Origin: Endomychus coccineus
Lineage: Eukaryota > Arthropoda > Insecta > Coleoptera > Endomychidae
Direction: 5' to 3'
DNA: 64,000 nt
NCBI GenBank assembly: GCA_958510875.1
Contig: OY294070.1
Coordinates: forward strand, 43,662,306-43,726,305
In this document: piece after piece, positions 1-11,867 of the stretch
Position numbering within the stretch: position 1 is the first letter of the stretch
How the letters are laid out: each line of letters starts with the position of its first letter
Notes under the pieces: model-generated
Told to the model about the DNA's origin: nothing
Databases searched by the model: none
The model's input: only the letters and a program-made list of their open reading frames with translations
Program-made: the position numbers and the translations under genes

Positions 1-165
1 TCACCAGTGTTATATTTTTTCAATGAACTCCCGTTCCTATCCTCCAACGAACATTTCTCAATTTTCCCCGCGTTTGTCCATCTCATAACATTCTTATTAT
101 AATATTAACATCAGGTGGAGATATTCCATTCATAGTGATCTCAGTCTCATTCTCCAGGGCACACG
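1..165. other. Flanking DNA left of the LTR element
   Basis: No gene or recognisable repeat is seen here. The last bases (160-165, cacacg) recur just after the 3' LTR (8794-8799), so the end of this stretch is probably the target site of the LTR element. Confidence 0.5.
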
Positions 166-2030
166 TGTAATAATCCGACGGATTATTACTTTTTGTTTTG
201 GGGCCTTGAATAATATTGATTTAAATTAAAATTGAAAATTTTATAAATTATTATATCTTGAACACGATATACCAGACAGACCTAGCGACGGTAACCTGAG
301 TCCACTTTCCTGTATTCATTGGCCGGTCAGCCATGAACCATGTTTTACAAACGTAAGCACGGCGCGAGGTCAATGGTACTTTTTTTCCCTGAGTCAGGAA
401 AGGTTTACGTGGAGTTGAACAGAGCAATTCTTTCGCCTAGTTAGATTCCTATTGGCTGTTGTTATATTTCATGGGCGTGTTCTGATCCCGGAATTCGAAA
501 TTGAACATATTTTCTAAGATTGAGCGTGGGGTGGCCCCCGCTTCAATGATTTCATAAAAACTAATTACTTTGAGAGAAAAAGGCAGTTCTCAACCACCTT
601 CTCAGTTAGTTCTCCACCAGGTACTTGTCGGTAAGGCCAGCTTGCTTTATGTCCACAGGGATGCTCATTGTTGCATTAAATCAAATCAATTAATATAATG
701 TTTGTCCAGAATATACAAATCAAGTTCAAGAAATTCATAGATATTAAATTAACAATGCAACAAGGGTTATACATTCCTGGTGGGCTAAAGCAGTGCTGGA
801 CTTGTTCGCATCTTTCGCGTCACGCGTAAAGTGTTGGTACACTTATTTAAAAAAAATCATTTTGTGACAATTTTCTATCATGCTAAATTTAATCCGATGT
901 AGAAATCGAGTGTTTAAATCCTTTGTGCGTATTTCTACAAGGGGCGAGATGAAATGGTGTTATTAGACCAACAGGGTAAGTGCATTTTGATTGCCAAAGA
1001 ACAACTGTTATATTGTCTTCAACCTCGGAATCGGTAATATAATAAAATGTGGTTATTTACCATTCAGATCATGTTCCGCCCGCCACTGTTTTATTTGTTA
1101 ATATAATTTTTCCTGCCATTCAGGCTATTTGGAGTGTCTATACAAATTCCGCTTATCGCAGATTACTTAGGGGAAATGGTTGTAGAGCATAATGTCGTTA
1201 GGTTTACCCCAGCTTACCAGAAAGGGAGGAATTCCTTAATTTTTCTAACATTATTTATCAATAATCGGCGTGATCGAGCGCGAAACCCATCACTGTTCGG
1301 GGTTGTGCTAATTAGTCCTTCATTTATTTCAACTCTCTAAAGAGAACATGGACAAGAACTCACTCGCTGGCGAACGGGGTAGATCGAGCGACATTGATAA
1401 TTTCTCAGGTTCCCACTTGGGGTCAACCTGAACTTGACATCTTTTTAAATCTATGCTGTCAGTCCTATGACCAAATTTTGGATTAATTTTATAAACGTTC
1501 GTTGTTGGTTAATGTATCATTTTTTTTTGTTAATTTTGTTTTACTCAATATACATTTATTATTCAATTTGATTTAAGAGTTTAACTGGAAATCCCTAATC
1601 ACCTCTCAGCGAATACGTCCTTCAGAATTTACGCTTGAATAGATATAAAGATATACGTATAGGTGATTGTACGAGCCGGTCCCTTGGAAGGGATCGCGTC
1701 CTCATACTCAAAAACAGCTTCTAGGTGGGCTGAAATATACGCCTAGTGGTGGCAGCTTTAAAAGAACCTTAAGGGTACACGGATCAACTAAGATCTCTGA
1801 TACCCGAACAGGTTCCAACAAACAATTTTAAAAATTCATACAACACGTCGATGAGGTATTAACGCTACCTGAAATGATACCCAGCCGGCTGTTACAAGTT
1901 CAAGTGTTACAAGCAGTGAGATAGGATTCCGAACCTATTCACTTATTTGGGAAATATTAAATCTAGAGCAATCTGGAGTAAGTTCAGATTTATTTTCATC
2001 TAAAAACACAACGCTCGGCGGAATGCTACA
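166..2030 (+). repeat. 5' long terminal repeat of an LTR retrotransposon
   Basis: This 1.86 kb block is repeated almost identically at 7072-8795. It starts with TG inside an 11 bp-arm palindrome (gtaataatccg, one base, then its complement) and ends near gctaca. The bases cacg precede it and also follow the second copy, giving a 4-6 bp target duplication. The copy contains about 140 bp (roughly 409-534) missing from the 3' LTR. A 68-codon frame at 1134-1340 is kept in both copies, but copies of one LTR are expected to match, so it is no proof of a gene. The exact 3' border is uncertain by a few bases. Confidence 0.8.
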
Positions 2031-4270
2031 TATGATGGCAGCTAAGGGATTGTAAATTGAAGTAAAAAAATCCAGAAATTTGTGGATCCACACATCAAAT
2101 TCTACAAAAAAGAATTCACGCCGTTTTAAAGAAATAGAAGTTATTAAAATAAGTGTGTTATTCAAGCGTAAAATAATGATTACAGTGTAATGGAACTAAG
2201 TTGAAAGGTGATATAGTACAATCAACTGGCATTGTTGAACCCAAGTGAATTAGAGTCGGGTTACATACGCGGAATCAGTTGCATACATGAACATCTCAAG
2301 TATTTACGCACGAAAGGAATTTTCGCAGTCAGCATATAGATCGTAGTAAATCTGAATTGTATAATCTATACTCTGCAATTGTGAAATAAATAACCATTCC
2401 GAGTTGAAGTCAAAGATAGGTGCTTTAGTTCTGCTTGATGATGTTTTCGCTTCACAGGAATTATTTTTTTTTTGTATATTGAACTGAACTAACGATTCAG
2501 GCGAAAACATCGGAACCAGCTGTTCTAGGACCAGGAGAATAATTGTGTTATGGCAGTTTGTTTATGTAATTTTTTGTTTTTGCTAGTATAGTTACAGCCA
2601 GGACTGGAGTACGAGATTTGTGTTAAAAACATTCGCGTATAGTATCCAGTTGACACGAATTATGTCGGTCCTAGGTAGAAACGAAGTAAAGCATGTCTAA
2701 GAAACAGGTCATTTTAGGGAACACTGATAGAGCAAAATTTTGAAATTTCATGTTTGTATGTTTATGTTTTATTACTGCTTTTGAACTTTAACTGGTTTTC
2801 ATTTAAACGGACTGTACCCATTATTTTTAATTCAAAACCCATGTTCAGGGTGGGGAGGAGCGAGCGTTCGGCTGAGGTATTTAGGGAGATATGGGCACAG
2901 CAGACACGAGGGACGTGTATGTGCATGGAGTTGTGAGTACACTGTGTTTAGTGAGGGATATGGAATTGTTATCCCGGTGTACGGATTTAGAGTGGATAAT
3001 CCCGGGGATGGAAGGGATACTCTATGGAACACCCCACAGATTTGGAAGGTCGATGACCAGGAAGAGCAAGCACCCCGACGATAGTCCAGGCTTGATCTCT
3101 TCCTCGCATAGTATTCGCAAGCTGGCCCGTAGGGAAGTAATTTGCGTAACGCTATCCATCTAGGGGGTAGTTCGCAGGAACCTGCCGCAGCAGCGCGAAG
3201 CAGAGGTTAGAGCCGTTATAACGCACCAAGCTCTCCCCTGCTTAGATAATTGATGAAGTCACGTGGGGTCCATTTAAATTGAAAATACAGGATTCAAGTA
3301 GATTCAGGTCTGGCGGTTTGGCGCGCCATGAGATTAAATGAGGTCAATGACCTAACAGGCTGATGATGAGATTCAGATGGCGTGTGCTGCTATTATTTTT
3401 TTTTTGCTTTTATTTGATTAGAATCTAAAATAAAGCAGTAATTCATGATTCAATGTTGGAAAGGTTAGCGCCAGTAGGTGAGGTCCAAGGTATTTGAACG
3501 GACTTTTGTTTTTTGTGTATTGCAATCAAGGGATTGGCATTGTGTTCACCTACTAGAGATAAATTGGAATGGAATCATGGGATGTCGAATAATATCGAGA
3601 TATTAGTAAACCTATACACGCCTATACAGTGGACAACCAGTCCCTGAATTTTAAATGTTCAATCTATATAAGTATAGTTTTGTTTATGTCGGCAAATCAG
3701 TAAATGTTCAAGCTTATCTAGTCTTCAAGACATTAATAGTCTACGCAAAATATTAGCAAATAACTAACCGAATAGAGGAAGGGGTATGTAAGATCGTAGA
3801 ACTCACCCCCGTACCATTCCCGGGCAACTGATAGTAGAATTGGATGGTAGCCGAATCCATGGCTGAGGGGTAAGATTCCCCCAAAAAGGAGCGACTGGGC
3901 CAATGGGTGTATGCTGTCTCTAGTTAAAATAGTGACCGGATATCCCTATTGTCCAGGTTGGAAGGGTAGTTGTACCCCGTAGTGGGAATGAGGTCACTGT
4001 ATTGGACTGTCTCAAATCCTGATAGAGATGAAAAGGTAGCTTAGGGAAATTTATATTCCTGCACCGGAGGGGTCCAGTACAATGATTCCTCATTCCAGTG
4101 TGTGGATGGTGTGCGAATGTAGGTGTTAGAGGTATTCGCGCACTTCATCGAGATGCCAGGAGGAGCATCGAGTGCTAAGGACATTGGGTATGACACGGGG
4201 CAATGTGTAGACCTTATCTGGTAATGAAGAAGCAAGGATCGGCTCCGACTGGCCGAAGCATGTCGATATC

Positions 4271-4548
4271 GAGATGTCCCATACTTCGAACAACGCGAAT
4301 CCTGGCGACAGCCGGTCGTTGTGGAAGATCTCTACCCACCATCTCAAAACTGGTTATAGAGCATAATCTTCAGGGAGGTATTGGGCTGAATCGTAATATG
4401 CGTCCGTCGGAGATGTCCCATACTTCGAACAACGCGGAACCTGGCTTCAGCCGGTCGTTGTGGAAGATTCTCTACCCAGCATCTCAAAACTGGTTGTAGA
4501 GCATAAATCTTCAAGGAGGTATTGGGCTGAATCGTAATATGCGTCCGA
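4271..4548. repeat. 139 bp direct tandem duplication
   Basis: Two adjacent copies (4271-4409 and 4410-4548) begin gagatgtcccatacttcgaa and end near gcgtccg. They differ by scattered substitutions and single-base indels. The duplication lies inside the LTR-element interior; frames here on either strand mirror the repeat rather than a gene. Confidence 0.85.
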
Positions 4549-7056
4549 TGCTGTGGGGAAAGGTCCATCATACCCGAGGTCAGTAAAGGTCATACCCAAG
4601 AGGGCTGTCAGCACAAGAAGGTCCAATAAGGACCGAGGGCAAACTGGAAGTGGATAGGCTAGGGAGGCCGGAAAAGTTTTTAGTTCTGTGTATGGAGAAA
4701 GTTCAGGTTGGACTAAAGGGGGCAGTTGTGCCACTGGAGAAGGACGGGAAACAAGTCCGGAGTTTTGGAAGTGAGTTTTGGGTCCAGGATGGACAGGAAG
4801 GCCAGGTAGGCCAATTGTGAGTCTGGCAGGTAGGGTTCGCCAGTAGGGGTAGTCGACCAGGAATTTGGGGTCGATACCAAAATGTGAAGTACCCAGCGCA
4901 GGTACAGGAGTTTGTATGTTTTGGAAAGACCCATGAGTAAAGTGGGCAGATGGGCATCCTGCATGAGCAGCAAGACGCGTAGTCGTCAGTAAGGCCTGGA
5001 AATTGGTGGGAGGAAGTGCGCGGGGCGGGTGAGAGAATACCGCCCAGAGAATGAATGAGTCGATAGATCGAGTGACGTCATAGCGGAACCAAGTAGCTTT
5101 TATGCGGTGTCATGTTAGTTCTCTTTTGTGAGTCTTGGCCTTGGTTCCCTATGAACAAAGTAGAGTCAGTAAATTCGGGACCTCTGACTCTTCAAGTGAC
5201 TGCGTTCTGTTTAAATTATTTTTATCTTGTTGCAAGGAAGAGCCCTCGAGCTCAGGTTAAGTAAATTCAGTGATCAAGAGTCCTGACCTCTCGAGTCACG
5301 AATGTAGAAAGATGCTGGGGTAAGTATGTAAGGACACGCGGATGGCAGTCCAGAACGAGAGAGACGTTTCACCCCCAGGAGGCGAGATAGTAGAGGCGCT
5401 TATGAGATAGAACGGTGCCCTCGAGCACGTAGTCCGGAGATGTTTTTGTTTGATTAGGTTCGACACCCCCTTGTTCTTTTTATGGTAACCTATGCCATCG
5501 ATAACGAATATAGTTAGCGCAAAGAGAAGGGGAGGTAATCTGGATAAACATGTTTAAGTGGTAGCCTCTGGTAGAGTTTTTTTTTTTCAGTGTTGTTATG
5601 TCCGAGTACGACATTTTAGAATTTTTCAAGGAAATTCATTCATGCAGAGAGTAGCAGCCTGATTATACCTATTGTTTTTTTTTGTGTAATGTTGCATGTG
5701 TATTTCTAGTGTGGCAGCTTGTGATTACCTGCATGAATTTATTGTTATCTTTTTTTTATGTGCGAAATATGTGTTAGGGTAACGTGTTAGATATTAAGTA
5801 ACGTTAGAGTAACCTCGCTTCTATGTTACGAGGAAGGAAGTCGAATTTAATTTATTTTCATGTAAACCTCCCACAATGAAAGGAACAGTTATTTAAAATT
5901 TTTTTTTTGTGATTAGAAAACTTAGCTTCTTTTGTGCGTGAGTATTACGGCCGCAACAATGTGCTGGCTGGTAGTAGCTTTCCTTCTACGTACGTAGACA
6001 TGTCATCGCTTAGGGTTACAAACGGAACAATTTTCTTTTTGGTTGTGCGATATTATGGGTTCATGGAAGTTAATGCCGGGGCCCATCAGCATGGTACGGA
6101 ACACCCGGTCCGCAGTAATGTTTTTTTTCTTTTGAATTGATCGACACAGATAACAAAGGATCACCACGAACGAGTCTAGATCCAGGTAAATTACGGGTAC
6201 TAGTTTCACCAAAGATGGTTAAGTGTGGACATCGGTAGTAGTCAGAACTTAGTGAGGGCATTATAATTTAGGCGATGCAAGGCTTAAGATTTCCGTAGGA
6301 GGAGTACCAACCTGGGATACTTATGTTATGGTATGGAAATGGAGAAGACCAGGAGAAGACCAGGAGAAGAGGATTCCAAGAGGAATGGAATGCAGGTCAG
6401 TAACCACGGAGGATGGATTGGACCCGTGTGTTGAATGGAATGTTGATATGTGTTATGGTTTATTTGGCCGCCTGAAATGGAACACCCTTGAACCAGCTCC
6501 AGTCGACTACCTGCCGCTCATATGGTTGAAGCCGCCGCGTATACCGATGGAGAACCTCATGCCTCCCCTCGTATGCAAAATGACCGAGAATGCTAGTTAC
6601 ACTTGACTACTGCCGACGAGTCATACACATTTGACCGTTTGGTAGGAAGTAACGAACCCCCGTATCCAGCGACATCCTGAATTCGAACACCTAGTGTAAG
6701 TGCGGGTTAGTGATTCGCTCTCCGTTCGATCAGTGGCGTAGGTAGCGGAACTGTTTCGGACTTAATCATAGCGCACAAGTGATGACTGAGATTGTTAATT
6801 GTATCCATTGTACGTATTGCGAGGTTATATTATGTAGTTATATAGGGTTTATTTTTTTTTCTGGTTGTTTTGTGGGAACAGCGTTAATCGCTGTACAATG
6901 CAAATTATGAAGTTTACATGAGCGGAGCTGCTGAAGCGCGCTCCGGTAGAGATGCCTGCGCGTATCTAGGTAGGCGGATATGATCTGAAGGGTTTTAAAA
7001 ACAATAAACCAGAGGCGGAGAAAGGAGTGGGTTCTTTCAGAACCGCACTCTTTCTT

Positions 7057-7071
7057 AGAAGAAGGGGGTGA
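7057..7071 (+). other. Polypurine tract of the LTR element
   Basis: The 15 bases agaagaagggggtga sit directly against the TG that opens the 3' LTR. This is where plus-strand DNA synthesis primes in LTR retrotransposons, and it fixes the orientation of the element as plus strand. Confidence 0.75.
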
Positions 7072-8795
7072 TGTAATAATCCGACGGATTATTACTTTTT
7101 GTTTTGGGGCCTTGAATAATATTGATTTAATTTAAAATTGAAAATTTTATAAATTATTATATCTTGAACACGATATACCAGACAGACCTAGCGACGGTAA
7201 CCTGAGTCCACTTTCCTGTATTCATTGGCCGGTCAGCCATGAACCATGTTTTACAAACGTAAGCACGGCGCGAGGTCAATGGTACTTTTTTTCCCTGAGT
7301 CAGGAAAAGTTCAATGATTTCATAAAAACTAATTACTTTGAGGAAAAAAGACTGTTCTCAACCACCTTCTCAGTTAGTTCTCCACCAGGTACTTGTCGGT
7401 AAGGCCAGCTTGCTTTATGTCCACAGGGATGCTCATTGTTGCATTAAATCAAATCAATTAATATAATGTTTGTCCAGAATATACAAATCGAGTTCAAGAA
7501 ATTCATAGATATTAAATTGACAATGCAACAACGGTTATACATTCCTGGTGGGCTAAAGCAGTGCTGGACTTGTTCGCGTCTTTCGCGTCACGCGTAAAGT
7601 GTTGGTACACTTATTTAAAAAAAATCATTTTGTGACAATTTTCTATCATGCTAAATTTAATCCGATGTAGAAATCGAGTGTTTAAATCCTTTGTGCGTAT
7701 TTCTACAAGGGGCGAGATGAAATGGTGTTATTAGACCAACAGGGTAAGTGCATTTTGATTGCCAAAGAACAACTGTTATATTGTCTTCAACCTCGGAATC
7801 GGTAATATAATAAAATGTGGTTATTTACCATTCAGATCATGTTCCGCCCGCCACTGTTTTATTTGTTAATATAATTTTTCCTGCCATTCAGGCTATTTGG
7901 AGTGTCTATACAAATTCCGCTTATCGGAGATTACTTAGGGGAAATGGTTGTAGAGCATAATGTCGTTAGGTTTACCCCAGCTTACCAGAAAGGGAGGAAT
8001 TCCTTAATTTTTCTAACATTATTTATCAATAATCGGCGTGATCGAGCGCGAAACCGATCACTGTTCGGGGTTGTGCTAATTAGTCCTTCATTTATTTCAA
8101 CTCTCTAAAGAGAACATGGACAAGAACTCACTCGCTGGCGAACGGGGTAGATCGAGCGACATTGATAATTTCTCAGGTTCCCACTTGGAGTCAACCTGAA
8201 CTTGACATCTTTTTAAATCTATGCTGTCAGTCCTATGACCAAATTTTGGATAATTTTATAAACGTTCGTTGTTGGTTAATGTATCATTTTTTTTTGTTAA
8301 TTTTGTTTTATTCAATATACATTTATTATTCAATTTGATTTACGAGTTTAACTGGAAATCCCTAATCACCTCTCAGCGAATACGTCCTTCAGAATTTACG
8401 CTTGAATAGATATAAAGATATACGTATAGGTGACCAGCTCGTACAGGTCCCTTGGAAGGGATCGCGTCCTCATAGTCAAAAACAGCTTCTAGGTGGGCTG
8501 AAATATACGCCTAGTGGTGGCAGCTTTAAAAGAACCTTAAGGGTACACGGATCAACTAAGATCTCTGATACCCGAACAGGTTATAACAAACAATTTTAAA
8601 AATTCATACAACACGTCGATGAGGTATTAACGCTACCTGAAATGATACCCAGCCGGCTGTTACAAGTTCAAGTGTTACAAGCAGTGAGATAGGATTCCGA
8701 ACCTATTCACTTATTTGGGAAATATTAAATCTAGAGCAATCTGGAGTAAGTTCAGATTTATTTTCATCTAAAAACACAACGCTCGGCGGAAAACA
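7072..8795 (+). repeat. 3' long terminal repeat
   Basis: Near-identical to 166-2030, with a deletion of about 140 bp near position 7310 and scattered point differences. It ends close to ggaaaaca, followed by cacg (8796-8799), which matches the bases before the 5' LTR. The similarity of the two LTRs suggests a fairly recent insertion. Confidence 0.8.
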
Positions 8796-8929
8796 CACGT
8801 CCTCATTTCCCCGTTTTTCAGATATTATTGGTTGCCAAGACAATTCGACGTGTTGCGCGTAAAAGATACCCACAAATTGATCAAACCGGTACATACGACA
8901 TTGTCGTCACCGATGAAAAATAAAAGTAA

Positions 8930-9113
8930 AATGTGCACCCTATTTTCCTTCTATTATGAGGACCTGACATGACCATTGTCAATTTTCCCATGATCATATT
9001 TATTGCGTCAATTGTGGATTTTCCTTTCCGGAATCCAAATTGGCTATCCGAGATGACCTTTTTTCCATCTAAAAAGGTGTTCAGTCTATTTAGTATCAGA
9101 TAGCTATTATTAC
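8930..9113 (-). pseudogene. Reverse-transcriptase fragment of a non-LTR retrotransposon
   Basis: Read on the minus strand, about 60 codons give a typical LINE reverse-transcriptase segment with the motif SQFGFRKGKSTIDAI, followed by NMIMGKLTMV. This is the conserved region between the palm and fingers motifs of R1/Jockey-type polymerases. There is no start codon, and nothing recognisable of the enzyme on either side. It is a short dead fragment between the LTR element and the exon array. Confidence 0.7.
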
Positions 9114-9169
9114 TACTATTTGATCGAGTCCTGTTGCGCTCCTGACTCTTAATTCCTTTGAGGCCAGTG

Positions 9170-9393
9170 TCAGCTCGTGTGTCGTGAACTGTGATGTTTC
9201 GATGTTTTTCGAATCCTGTCCCTCCGTCTTAGGGAAACAGGAATCGCCACTAGAGCTGGCGGAGGCGTTGAGGGAGGTGATGGCGTGGCGGAGTGTGACG
9301 GTGGAGCTCCCGTTGGCGGTGACGGACCCGGGGATAGTGACAGACCCGGGGTTGGTGACGGTCCCGGTGGTGGTGACTGTTCTGAGGGTGTAC
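9170..9393 (-). CDS. Intact terminal Pro/Ser-rich exon of the repeat-exon family
   Basis: This is the leftmost unit of the exon array. Read on the minus strand from the position equal to the array acceptor (9393) in phase 1, it is open for 73 codons and stops at TGA (9170-9172). The product is a proline/serine-rich stretch (GPSP/SPGPSPP-like repeats), then PPPALVAIPVSLRRRDRIR, then a unique basic tail. It lacks the TAA found in most array units at the same place. A 114-nt intron-like spacer (gtgagt...attgaag) separates it from the open exon at 9508-9765. It could be a true 3' terminal exon. No expression evidence exists, and the acceptor lacks a good polypyrimidine tract. Confidence 0.5.
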
Positions 9394-9507
9394 CTTCAAT
9401 TTGTTATAGGTCAAATTTCTGTACTATTTACTTCGACCTGAAATGCTAATTCCGGTGGACTATAGTAGAAATTCTTCTAAAATATAAAACATGGAATTCA
9501 AACTCAC

Positions 9508-9765
9508 CGTTGACTTCCACTTCATCGACGTGCTGCCCCAACGGAACCAGACGCTCATGTGGGTTGCGAATCCTGTCCCCCTGTCTTGTGGATACAGGCA
9601 TCGCCATTAGAACTGGTGGAGGCGTTGGGGGAGGCGCTGGCGTTGCGGAGTGTGGCGGTGTAGGACCCGGGGATGGTGACGGATTCGGGGATGGTGACGG
9701 ACCCGGGGGTGGTGACGGCCCCGGTGGTGGTGACGGTTCCCCAGAACCGTCACCACCAGGTGTAG
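9508..9765 (-). CDS. Intact internal Pro/Ser-rich exon, phase 1-1
   Basis: This unit is fully open for 85 codons, from a possible acceptor at 9765 (ttggag) to a donor at 9507 (gtgagt). It enters and leaves in phase 1, exactly like its neighbours. The product has a Gly/Asp start, repeated PPPGPSP/SPSPGP blocks, and the shared end ERLVPLGQHVDEVEVN. It lacks the AT-hook-like insert (RQRGRPPVRR) of other units. Most other copies use gtaagt as donor; here it is gtgagt, also a consensus donor. An inverted repeat (ggtggtgacggtt and its complement, 9727-9757) sits in the first part. Long open frame plus third-position variation in the proline codons suggest coding selection. Confidence 0.5.
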
Positions 9766-11642
9766 CTCCAATTTGTTATAGGTCAAAAGTAGGTATCCCC
9801 TTACTTTGGCCCGCCAGACAGGAGAGCCTTATCAGATGTAGGCAACCAGCAAGACATTCACGCATGCGCGTTCACAGTGTGGTGTCGCCTCAACCGCTAG
9901 GTTGCTTGGGTGTTGTGTCGCCTCTGCCCGCTAGGTGGCTAGGGTGTGGTGCCGCTTCTGCCCACTAGGCGGCTAGGGTTTGATGTCGCTTCTGGGCGCT
10001 AGGTGGCTGGGGTTTGGTAATCAGCTTGTATACAAGGTCATAGAGAGGTCGCTCGCGGTAGGTAGCCTGTAAGCAAAGTATGAGGTTCGGAACACGGGAG
10101 AGGTTTCAGCCTGTATGTTTACGTTTGTGAATTATCAGTGGAAATATATCCTGCTGGTATTGTTACCGCAAATATTCAGTATGATATTAATGTAAAGATA
10201 CAGATAAAAACATATTAAGATTTGCATCAGAGCGCCTACAAGGTTGGTCAAGGTCACGACGCGTGCTAAATTTACCAGTGCCGTGCTGTTTTCACCTTAG
10301 TCGAATTCACCATGAGCCTTATCAGTTAGTCACTTAGTCAAGGGTATGTGGTGTTTTTCAATTGAATCTTTATTTTTCAGTAGTAGCGTGCTCCTATCGC
10401 TTATTCCCCTGTCTGTCCTTCTGCCTGTCTGTTCATTAGCCCGTCTGCCTGTTTTTATATCTGTCTGCTTGTATGTCTGTCTACAGGTATTTGCATCTGT
10501 CTGCCCTGCCAGGCCGGAAGGGCACTATATGTCTGTCCGCTTGTTTGCTAGTATGTCTGTCTGTATATCTGTTTGACTGGTGATTTGATAAATATGAAAT
10601 TGCAGGGTGATCGAAGATTCGGATATGCACCATAGGCGCGAGTGGTTTTCGTAGATAATGAAGTTTTAAAATAGCGGTGGAAGACTAGATCCTTCTGGAC
10701 TGCACGGAAACATCGGTATATATACATTTACAGGCTTCTTTTAGATGTCGCAGCGAGCAGATGTAGTAAAAATACTTCTATTCAGTTTGTTATACTAGGA
10801 AGTGATTTACAGGATTTTTTTTGTGCATATATCTCGGCAGAAACAAGGTGTAATATTAACAAATCGCTGAATTCGATTCAAACAAGTTTAAAACGATAGC
10901 ATGATTAGGAACAAGACAATTGAAATTTGAATCGAGTTTATCAGCTTCACACTGCCCGCAGAAGCGAGATAAGAACGACTAACTTAAGTTCAAGGTCGTT
11001 ACACACACACACAGACTTCAAAATAAAACGAAGATTCTAGCGGCAATCAATATCAGTGTGAAATAACAGTGGATGAGCAGGGTAGTATTGAGGAATAATT
11101 CTAGAGAAACTAAAGTGGTGTCAATCGGTAATAGCAAGGATTGTACATGCAAATTTATCTAGCGGTATTCAGCATTTGTGTAAAATGATTGCTCTGGCAT
11201 ACCGAGGGCTGAATCAGAATTGCAAGCTCAAGATTGTATTAAGGAATAATTCAAACGCTGAGGAGAGATACTAAAGTCATCTTCAAGTGGTGTTCATGTG
11301 TCTGGCATTTTGACAGGTGTTTGGCAGACAACACCCCAACCCCCTAGTATATGTCATCTTAGTATTCTACGAGCCCTGAAGTGAGGTTCAATATATATCT
11401 TTCAGCTACACTGACACTACGATAACGAGTTCTATGTGTAGCACTGTGAACAGCAGGACATTGTATGAGACGCTTTCACCACACTAATCATGAATGTATT
11501 CCGTTGATTGCGTCACCGACAGAGGCAACTGATTCAATCCTGCGATCACCGTTTACGAACGATGATGGGTGGATAAGGAATAAAATGCGAATAATTATAA
11601 TGATTATATACTCATTTAGGTAGTACGTACATGTTTTAATGC
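9766..11642. other. Unique spacer splitting the exon array
   Basis: About 1.9 kb of non-array DNA separates the two left units from the main array. It holds a 35 bp minisatellite (9880-10016), a CTGTCTG-rich low-complexity stretch (about 10395-10575) and otherwise AT-rich DNA. No convincing coding region is seen. The left edge breaks the array unit in its intron-like part. Confidence 0.5.
9880..10016 (+). repeat. Minisatellite, about 35 bp period, four copies
   Basis: Four degenerate copies of a unit like tgtcgcctctgcccgctagg followed by tggctagggtgtgg are visible. They are GC-rich compared with the DNA to the right. Confidence 0.75.
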
Positions 11643-11815
11643 GTGATTCAACATTCAGACACGTGCTTTAACATTCAGACACGTGTTCAGACACATGCTT
11701 CAATACTCAGACACGTGTTAAGCACGTGCTTCAACATTCAGACACGTGTTTCAACATTCAGACACGTGCTTCAACATTCAGACACGTGTTCAGACACTTC
11801 AACATTCAGCCGATC
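11643..11815. repeat. Short tandem repeats carrying CACGTG palindromes
   Basis: About eight imperfect copies of ttcaacattcagacacgtg, with variants, follow one another. Each contains the palindrome cacgtg or a near match. The complement of the same motif occurs at 58214-58280 and 59262-59335 on either side of a Polinton-type ATPase gene. A long open frame running through here on the plus strand is a by-product of the repeat. Confidence 0.85.
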
Positions 11816-11867
11816 AACACCTGAGAAAGACAGTCAATGGACAGAGATATATGTGGTAACAGTACAG

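Larger units (their letters stand above)
2031..7071 (+). mobile_element. Interior of a long non-coding (LARD-like) LTR retrotransposon
   Basis: About 5 kb lies between the two LTRs. No gag, protease, reverse transcriptase, RNase H or integrase motif was found in any frame, and the longest open frames are under 100 codons. TGG at 2036-2038, six bases inside the 5' LTR, could begin a primer-binding site, but no tRNA match was identified. A purine-rich tract abuts the 3' LTR. Long LTRs with a large non-coding interior fit a large retrotransposon derivative mobilised in trans. A decayed Gypsy or BEL element that lost its coding region is the alternative. Confidence 0.65.

Noticed and set aside
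1134..1340. 68-codon ORF found in both LTRs (also 7902-8108)
   Set aside because: Both copies come from the same LTR, so conservation proves nothing. No domain is recognised.
4447..4973. Overlapping minus-strand ORFs of 84-95 codons in the LTR-element interior
   Set aside because: Two overlapping frames of equal length with no domain; part lies in the 139 bp duplication.
9184..9968. Plus-strand Gly/Asp-rich ORF at 9510-9968 as a structural protein
   Set aside because: It is the complement of the Pro/Ser-rich exon and runs on into unrelated spacer.
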